DNA of 64,000 bases. Origin: Prinsepia uniflora (taxonomy: Eukaryota; Streptophyta; Magnoliopsida; Rosales; Rosaceae). Made by a program: the position numbers and the translations under genes. Positions 56,620 to 64,000 of the stretch are shown in pieces. The notes under the pieces were generated by a model. It worked only from the letters and a program-made list of their open reading frames with translations, was not told the origin of the DNA and searched no databases. The DNA lies in the NCBI GenBank assembly GCA_032719365.1, contig CM064875.1, forward strand, positions 20,125,674 to 20,189,673, in the 5' to 3' direction. How positions within the stretch are numbered: the stretch's first letter is position 1; each line of letters opens with the position of its first letter.

Positions 56620-57656
56620 TGTCACGCCCTGCCTCTTCTAATGCAACATTGTCCATTTTGGGCCACACCACACTTTGGCCCTGCACGGTCGCACCGGCCC
56701 TGCATGGTCACACCACCCCTACATGCACGTGAGCACCTGCCGGCACAGATTTTTCCTGGGAGTCACACCTCCAAAATGTGTTGTATTAGATGGAGGGGTG
56801 CACATACATATTAGGCGTATCCCCAGGACTCCTCAGGCGATGTGGAACATTACAGTCAACCCCCCTTAGGGCTCAGCGTCCTCGCTGGCACAACCGATTT
56901 CTATCGGGGTTGGGCTCTGATACCAAAATGTCACAACCGTACCCACAACAAACCGTCGTGACCAACCGGTAGCCCACCTGCTCCACTATCTCCGTCTGAA
57001 TCCCCTATCGAAACCCAACTCACACTAGAGTCTCCTCTCGATACCCCGACTCGCCTGGAGACCCACCCAGCAATCCTGACTCCTTTTGAGACCTAAGCCC
57101 ACTCATCCAGAGTGTACTCCGACCATATAGAATACTTTCTCTAACCGAGAAAACGTCAAATCGGTCTCATCGGGGTTCCCTTGCCAACCATCCATAACCC
57201 CGAGACTCCAAACTCACACAACAACTGAACCCTTCATAGTCCTTCTCCTCTAGAACACAGTATCTGATGCCCGATCCAAGTATCCCAAGGCACAAACAAC
57301 CTCAGATCCAACCTAACACCACGTACACCTGGCTAACATCCTCATCCTTACTTACAGGATGTCAAAGGCTCACTTTGCGGAGGCATCCATCCCATCGTAC
57401 CCAAGTCCACCAATGTCAACCTAGAGCTCTGATACCAAACTGACACACTTTGTCTCCTCCAACGCAATATTGTCCACTTTGGGCCCCATCACACGTCGGC
57501 CCTGCATGGTCACACCAGCTTTGCACTCACGTGGGCACTCGCCCATATAGATTTACCCTGGGGGGTCACACCCCCAAAACGCGTCGCATTGGAGGAGGGG
57601 TTCCCATACATATAAGGCGCATCCCCAGGACCCCCTGGGTGATGTGGGACATTACA
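56620..57656 (-). mobile_element. TRIM-type non-autonomous LTR retrotransposon
   Basis: Short LTRs at 57656-57441 (216 bp) and 56854-56620 (235 bp) flank a 586-bp non-coding interior. On the minus strand they start TGTAATGTYCCACATC and end in TGTCA or GTGACA. A PBS complementary to initiator tRNA-Met (57437-57426) follows the first LTR by three bases, and a polypurine tract (aaggggggttgac) precedes the second. Flanks gaaaa and aaaaa (minus strand) fit a TSD with one change. Removing the element and one flank copy rejoins the transposase frame (LK to IFYM). It has no coding capacity. Confidence 0.85.
56914..56925 (-). other. Second tRNA-iMet primer binding site inside the TRIM
   Basis: tggtatcagagc is preceded by an LTR-like end (ggttgtgaca). 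This is a second LTR/PBS junction about 500 bp beyond the first. Confidence 0.7.
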
Positions 57657-57895
57657 TTTTCAAACTTGTCTCTATCTGGATAATGTCCACTTCATAACCT
57701 AGTTCTATACCATACTTCTTTAAGTCCAACAATGACAAGTAGTCATGACAACACCTATCATGATAACATACCATTCCTCCTTTGTAACTTCCTACCATCA
57801 ATCTAAAATTATTCATTTCCAAAGTGCAAAAGTTTGTACTCTCTACCAAAATAGAAAACTCGGATTCTATATAACATACTTTTCCTCCTTTGTAT

Positions 57896-57992
57896 TCCTA
57901 ACACTACCATCACATAACTTCCTAACACTAACATCACATAACTTCTAACACTAACATCACATAACTTCCTAACACTACCATATCACATAACT
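57896..57992. repeat. Tandem repeat of a 24-bp unit
   Basis: About four copies of (tt)cctaacactaacatcacataac lie directly upstream of the transposase start. Confidence 0.9.
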
Positions 57993-58868
57993 CGGATACA
58001 TTCCATCACATAACTCACATTTACTTCAATGGTTTCAAGCTAAATGATCAAAACCAGCAGACACATTCTGTAGCATTGTCCATTAGGGAAAAAAAAAAGA
58101 GGAAACAAAATACATTGCTTCGGAAAAACCTATTCTAAATAATCAAGCATATCAACAATATGTCTTTGTTTTTTTTTTTTTTGGATTTGTCCATCCATAA
58201 CAGAGGGTTTCGATGAACCCAAAACCTCATATTTTGCACACCTCTGATGCAATAGTGGCAATGCCACCGTGAGGTGACAATACATCAATATATATATATA
58301 TATCAAAATAGTTAACCCAAAACATAAGAACAACATCAAACATGACCAAGAAAATTCAAAATTTAAAGTTCATTTTCAAAAAATTGAAACCAAGAACAAC
58401 CTTATATTTAAATTGTTAAGACTTACCATATTTAAGCATCGTACCTTTCACCCGAAACGAACTTGAGGCCATGAGAAGAACCACATCAAATGGAACCCTA
58501 CTCATCCGTAGTGAAGAAACCTGTTTCTTCAAAACCCACCCAAACTTGTTTCCACGCGGCACCATGTGAATGATCACTACAAGGTTATCATGCCCTTTTA
58601 TTTAGGGGCACTTCTTCAAATTGTAGCTAAGAGTGCTATTTTCTAAATTCTTGGGCAAGATAGGGTTAGACCTGTAATTTTAAAAAATCAAATAATTACA
58701 AGAAAAAATCGTACCCACAAAATGATCAAAGAGTGGTAGGTACTAGGTTATTTCAACCTTGTTCGTTCAAATTGGATTGGGCTACAATTCTCGCAGAAGA
58801 TTACTTTAGAATAGTTCCTACTTCCTAGTGTAGAAGTTTGGATTGGAGATGAGACAGGCGATTGAGGG
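57993..58868. other. Spacer upstream of the transposase; no gene
   Basis: It contains a (TA)n run at 58286-58303, a poly-T run near 58168-58182 and otherwise unremarkable sequence. It may hold the promoter and the far end of the Mutator-like element, which I could not identify. Confidence 0.4.
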
Positions 58869-59430
58869 TGATAAGACCCGTCCCTAAAATCTGTGGAAAC
58901 CAGACCAATCCTGCTCCTGTCCGACAATTTTAATCAAACAAGGGATCTTAATTTTTTACCGTATTTAAGTAACCAAATTAGGTCCGTTCTTACAGGTTTA
59001 TCGCATGCATTCTACCCACTAACCCCGTCAAGTAACGGTATATTCGGTCTTACTTAGGCTTAGCCCAATTGCAATACCAAACGTTTATTACAAGCAATAT
59101 AAAATAACCATATCGTCAATAATTACTTATATAATACATATTATTATCAATATTACATTCTTGGAACAAACTATACTCAAATAGTAAGTTAGGTAATAAT
59201 CATTTGGTCACATATATGCAAATCTTTAATTCAATTTCTCTATCATATTTCTACAAATCCCAATATCAATACGAATTAATTAAACTCAATATAGTCACAC
59301 CTTAATCACAATAAGTATTAACTTATGAACTAAGTCAATAGCGATAATAATCCTTAAAACATATTAAGAAAATTACTTACACAACAACCAACTTATAACT
59401 TCTTAGTAACTACCTATTGTAAAAATAATC
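58869..59430 (-). mobile_element. Partial minus-strand LTR
   Basis: On the plus strand it begins tgataagacccgtccc, the reverse of a ...gggacgggtcttatca LTR end. It is followed by diverged LTR-like, AT-rich sequence and is cut by the next LTR at 59431. No TSD partner was found. Confidence 0.5.
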
Positions 59431-60107
59431 TGACACGACCCATCCCAAATCCCCCCGAAACTAACGCAGGATATGCTGCCCGCAGCCTATTCGGGGCTTC
59501 CAGAGCACGCCAGGATCGGGGGAGGAGTGTGATGTCTCGGTCTCTGCTACAGCCCGCATCCGCGATCAACTTAAAAGGCATTAAAATCATTTAAAAGCTG
59601 TGAGTGGACGAAAAATCAATAGTTTAATAAAACACATTTCATAAGAAGACATTTATGTCCTTCACTAAAAAGCATGCATGCATTCGAAAACCAATAATCA
59701 AACCATTTACCTTAATTAAATCATTAGGGTCTTAGCCCAAAACCACAAATCCAAGTATGTGGGAACTCGGCCCAAAACCATAAATCCAATCATGTGGGCC
59801 ACTTCCCAAAACCACCAACGCTGACATACCATTTCATAAATCCAATAAATCTAAAATCTACATACATAATCCAGTAAAACCATGAATCACAATTCAATCA
59901 AATACCATTATATACCAATCCTCGGCATCTCATATGCCTGGCGTCCCAGACGTCATGTCACGGTCCAAGCTATGCCTGCTACCCGAGGTCTCAACTCGAG
60001 TCAATCTTTGACATCCCAGATGTCTGTTGTGCCAGATGTCTAGCAATCCTGCTCCTGAGTCACTATACGGTGTGGTCGCTCCATATAGTGACCCCTCCAA
60101 GGCAATG
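59431..60107 (-). mobile_element. Partial minus-strand LTR, interrupted by another LTR
   Basis: It begins tgacacgacccatccc on the plus strand and contains the gtgagtggac arm (about 59602-59611, the branch-side arm on the minus strand) with its upstream cassette of ggcccaaaacca phrases. It stops at caatg where the next LTR begins. Its remainder lies beyond the window or was lost. Confidence 0.6.
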
Positions 60108-60424
60108 TGACAGGACTCGTCCCAAATCCGCTCGGGATTAACGCGGGATGCTCTTGCTCCTGTTTGACACGAAGTGTCAAACAAGGGATAATTCCAACTT
60201 TAGCCCCACCGAGGCTTCCAGAGAGCGCCAGGATCGGAGGAGGAATGTGATGTCACGGTCTTCACTACAGCCCGCATCTGTGATCCACTTGAAGGACATT
60301 AAAAACCACGAAAATCTGTGAGTGGACAAAACCAATAATTTATAAAAACAGTGTCACGAAAAGACAGACATATATGCTCTTCACTAAAAAGTATGCATGT
60401 ATTCAAAAACCAGTTATCAAACCA

Positions 60425-60595
60425 TTAGGGCCTTAGCCCAAAACCGTGAATCAAACCATATGGGAACTCAGCCCAAAATCAATACCAGTGGGAACTCATC
60501 CCAAATCCGATACATGTGGGTCTTAACCCAAAACCAATATATGTGGGTTTCAACCCAAAACCAATACACATGGGTCTCAGCCCAAAACCAATCCT
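60425..60595. repeat. Tandem repeat of a unit of about 30 bp
   Basis: Units such as atgtgggtctcaacccaaaa followed by ccaatac are repeated five to six times. A related diverged set (ggcctc.agcccgat) lies at about 61550-61700. They fill the cassette position between the two LTR arms. Confidence 0.8.
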
Positions 60596-60892
60596 CAGCA
60601 TCCCTGATGCCTGCAATCCCAGATGTCACAATCACACCACTGTCACATTTCCAAGCTACGTGTTCTACCCGGGGTCTCAAATCCCAAGTCTCCCCAGGGT
60701 CCACCCAGGTTAATGACCCGTATATCAATGACCCTCCTTGGGGGGAGGTTTTAACCTCTGGCAATCATACTCCTGAGTAACTATACGGACCGGTCGCCCC
60801 GTGCAATGACCCCTAGCAGGCAATGCCCCGTGAATACTCCACGATACTACGAGACGTCTAGAGGAGACAACCCGTCACTCCAGGATACTACG

Positions 60893-61392
60893 NNNNNNNN
60901 NNNNNNNNNNNNNNNNNNNNNNNNNNNNNNNNNNNNNNNNNNNNNNNNNNNNNNNNNNNNNNNNNNNNNNNNNNNNNNNNNNNNNNNNNNNNNNNNNNNN
61001 NNNNNNNNNNNNNNNNNNNNNNNNNNNNNNNNNNNNNNNNNNNNNNNNNNNNNNNNNNNNNNNNNNNNNNNNNNNNNNNNNNNNNNNNNNNNNNNNNNNN
61101 NNNNNNNNNNNNNNNNNNNNNNNNNNNNNNNNNNNNNNNNNNNNNNNNNNNNNNNNNNNNNNNNNNNNNNNNNNNNNNNNNNNNNNNNNNNNNNNNNNNN
61201 NNNNNNNNNNNNNNNNNNNNNNNNNNNNNNNNNNNNNNNNNNNNNNNNNNNNNNNNNNNNNNNNNNNNNNNNNNNNNNNNNNNNNNNNNNNNNNNNNNNN
61301 NNNNNNNNNNNNNNNNNNNNNNNNNNNNNNNNNNNNNNNNNNNNNNNNNNNNNNNNNNNNNNNNNNNNNNNNNNNNNNNNNNNNNNNNNNNN
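60893..61392. other. Assembly gap (500 N)
   Basis: The run of N is flanked by ggatactacg on the left and atactacggg on the right. The round size suggests a scaffolding placeholder, and the flanks suggest a collapsed or broken tandem repeat. Confidence 0.98.
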
Positions 61393-62530
61393 ATACTACG
61401 GGACGTCTGGAGGGCAATCGTTCGTGAAGATGGTATACGGAAAACCGTTTCAAATAATTCCAAGGGATATGCCTGGGTTTCCATAAAACCATCATAAAAC
61501 CAAATCCATTTGGGGTCCCCGACCCGAAATCACGTTTGTGAACCATAACCGGGCCTCATGCCCGATATCATAACCAACTAGGCCTCAAGCCCGAATTCGT
61601 AAACCAACGGAGCCTCCAGCCCGATCATATAAACCAAATGGGCCTCTGGCCAGATTTTTCATCAATTCAAATGGACTCCAAGTCCGATGGTTTCCAATCA
61701 AATGGGTCATACGCCCGAAAGATATTTCCAAAACCCCCTTCAAATCGTCTTTCAATTGGGACTCGTGCACGAATCTTGATTTCACGCATCCCCGTGAAAT
61801 CCTCAAAATCGTAAACTAGTTCCTTGGTTTCACACCTCTCTGTGAAACCTTCGGAATCACATATAAACCGTGTAAAACATATGCACGTAGTACACTTGGC
61901 CGAAGCCCAAACATCACATAAAACATAAATGTCGAACTACGTGCACTAACACATTTTCCTCCGAAAATTCCCAACAAATCATATTTAAATCATATGCACT
62001 CATGCTATCTCAAAATAGGTATTTAAATCCATATAAAACATTTATGCATGCATCAATTTAGAAAACAAGGTCCATTCACAGACCGTCCTTATTGCACCTC
62101 GATATGCGCACCATAAGCCCTTCATGGGCCAATCACCATCTCTAGGATTCCCAAACCTGTTCAAATCATACTAGAGGGTTACTAACTACCTTAATAACTT
62201 TTCATTAAAGCCTCTTCATTTTTTGGGATTTTTATCATATTTTAAACTCGATCCTAAACCTTAAGACATCCCGAACTATATCGAAACGATGTCCAATCGA
62301 CTCGAAACCAGTCCCAAAATGTTCGTTACATCGTATAGATGAAAAAGTCATGTTGACTGTGACTGGAGACAAGGTTCCACACGCCTTCACACGCCGCCCA
62401 AAGGGGGTGCGCGGGGATCCATGTGCCCAGCACAGTTCATCTTCTTCCTTCGGCAGACCGGGTCCGATTGGTTTTCCTGCAATCCAGTTCCGGTCCAAGC
62501 CCATAACTCGCATGTCACTCACTTTGATAG

Positions 62531-64000
62531 GACTATCCTACTAGGTTGTCATTCAACGACTTTTCAGTCTACCACTCTGACATGTTCCAATCTACAACCA
62601 TCAGGTTGAAATACGTACTCCCACTAAGGGCTATCACATACGAGCTGACATCTTGTTCAGCGTCTGATTAGGCAATATCCTATAGATCCTGCCATCATAA
62701 TGACACTAATCACATCTCGTCAGCCATACTCATACTGACTCTCACCAGAGTCCCATCACTACATCCCAATCCGAACTCGTCGGATACCGACTAAATCCAT
62801 CACCACCATAGGTCACAACCATCGTGACCAGCCGAAAACTCTCGGCTTCACTACGATTTTGTTGCGCTACTCTGATCTCGACTCGCTCTTGAGTCCCCAC
62901 ATCGTAACTCATGTCACCCCATGGCCTATGCTGACATCTTGACTCATCTCGAGTCCCAAACTGTCACATCAAATACTCTGTCGAAACACATTCGACATCT
63001 CGCCAATCCTGGGTATATCTGGACCACATCGAATACTTGCTAGTAGAGGTAGTCACAATAATCTCACTAGGGTTCCTCTGGCCCACTTGGCCCTGAGTTC
63101 TTGGCTCTCATAATCTCTGAACCCTCCCAATCCACTATATTCGAGCACCCAGTATTCGACGTCCAATCATCATCTCAATATGTCAGAACTCATATGATCA
63201 TAGTACTCATCGAACTGTCACTATCGGATCTAATCTGAGCGCCATCTCATGGCCATCTAAGACTCTATCCATTCGAGAACACATCTATACCCTCGGTGAG
63301 CTCTCAACCCGACATACCAAATGACCATGGTCAATCCCATCATCCAATGTGCAAAACACACCGGTACACCCCCATCACATTAATCATCAAGGCGCTACAC
63401 ATCCTACTCAAGGACTACACTCTGGCAACGTCCAACCACATACCGTCCACGCTCCAATCAAGGCTCGGACCTCAACCGTCCGTCACTGGAGAACCTCAAT
63501 CCATCACAACCTCTACTCTCATATCCAAGACAGATCATACACTCCTATATCCAACTTCTGTCTTGTCATCTCACCAACTATTCCAAAAGATTCTTCCACA
63601 GTCTTACAAGACAATTCTCCTCTGCTCCTAGCTTAGCATAATCAGCAAGGCAATTCACCCCATCCGGTGCCACCAAGCACCATCTACTAATGAGCAGATA
63701 ATGAGAAGTCACACTCAGTGACATCCAGAATGTCTGTCGCCAAGGAGGAATCAAGTACTTTCCTCAGCGTCTCAATCGCAACCTCTCTTGATTCCGAAGT
63801 TCCAATAATGTTGGAAGCATACTCTCACTGATGATCCTGTCTCATCAGTAAGATTTCTTCTTAAACAAGCTTATATAAAACTCAAGAAGTATGGTCTCCC
63901 GTAGTCGACCAAAACCATTTCCCACTGGACTTTCAAGTCCTCAACTCACTCGGACATCATCCACATGTCCGTAAACAATCCAACTCTCCTGTCCGTTTAC
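62531..64000. other. Pyrimidine-rich non-coding region, partly LTR-related
   Basis: No convincing protein is encoded. The stretch 62811-63165 shares ordered phrases with the TRIM interior 56930-57290 (gtcacaacc.tcgtgacca, a gaccatat/gaccacat...gaatact pair, gggttccyt). It may therefore belong to the same LTR family. Confidence 0.4.

Larger units (their letters stand above)
53869..57816 (-). pseudogene. Mutator-like (MULE) transposase, broken and split by a TRIM
   Basis: On the minus strand the protein starts around MNNFRLMVGSYKGGMV (57816) and is cut by the TRIM at 56620-57656. It continues FYMVCEKGER, an acidic region with a repeated DEVNAQA unit, a MuDR-type region (55793-55554), the MULE transposase domain (FINDKQKGL; MCVRHLYNKFRAI), a SWIM finger (CSCRRWDLCGIP, about 54500), a PGRPKK basic motif (54290) and an RGRG tail. 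It ends at donor caa|gtaagt (53869). Defects: the first catalytic aspartate of GLDGC is His (GLHGC, near 55270), a stop follows three codons later, the SWIM cysteine after GIP is lost to a stop, and there are frameshifts. It is clearly inactive. Confidence 0.8.
60108..62530 (-). mobile_element. Minus-strand LTR containing the assembly gap
   Basis: It begins tgacaggactcgtccc (60108) and holds the branch-side arm gtgagtggac at about 60319-60328, the other arm gtccattcac at 62070-62079, and GC-rich cluster remains near 62371-62420. Homology to the other LTRs fades around 62530, so its own 5' end is not seen. Insert flank caatg (60103-60107) has no partner in view. Confidence 0.6.

Noticed and set aside
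58130..58339. Minus-strand ORF near 58130-58339 as a transposase or zinc-finger exon
   Set aside because: There is no motif, a low-complexity lysine run from poly-T, and no convincing splice borders.
60806..61546. Long ORFs across the N run on both strands
   Set aside because: They exist only because N is translated as X; there is no real coding sequence.

Overview
The window is plant nuclear DNA, almost certainly from a flowering plant. It carries long-LTR Ty3-gypsy chromoviruses, a Tat-type gypsy remnant, a Mutator-like element with SWIM and GRF zinc-finger modules, and one intact plant heat-stress transcription factor with the usual single intron in its DNA-binding domain. The species cannot be told from the sequence. 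A run of 500 Ns (60893-61392) marks an assembly gap.

Positions 1-33860 form a nest of LTR elements that can be unpicked from target-site duplications (TSDs). An outer LTR (L1, start outside the window, end 33860) is split by LTR L2 (640-32442, TSD cgagt). L2 is split by solo LTR L3 (1624-28813, TSD ccacg). L3 is split by a 24.6-kb tandem array (4098-28707, TSD atgca). The array reads LTR-internal-LTR-internal-LTR-internal-LTR, with a 7236-bp period and a single outer TSD. Each internal unit encodes a Tekay/Del-like chromoviral gag-pol with chromodomain, but all three share the same deletion of the reverse-transcriptase core, and the third also has a +1 frameshift. L2 also holds a hAT-like element.

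Positions 33861-46300 are a decayed Tat-lineage gypsy element on the minus strand: gag, RNase H and integrase, without protease or RT. It has a multi-exon ORF on the opposite strand with its own TATA box, a tandem repeat of about 100 bp, and two more inserted LTRs (38439-40656 and 43190-45381).

Positions 46300-52600 hold the only clearly functional host gene, a class A4 heat-stress transcription factor (exons 48629-48844 and 50849-51943). Positions 52600-58600 hold a broken Mutator-like transposase (minus strand), split by a 1.04-kb TRIM, and a broken GRF zinc-finger gene facing it. Positions 58869-64000 are overlapping minus-strand LTR fragments around the assembly gap.

The most interesting signal is a splicing-like architecture inside the LTRs. 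The LTRs that can be compared share a strong 5' splice site, an intron 1, a micro-exon of about 60-64 nt, and an intron 2. Intron 2 starts GTGAGTGGAC and ends shortly after GTCCACTCAC, so its 5' splice site is the reverse complement of its apparent branch-point region. The sequence between these arms differs from family to family and carries tandem-repeat cassettes.
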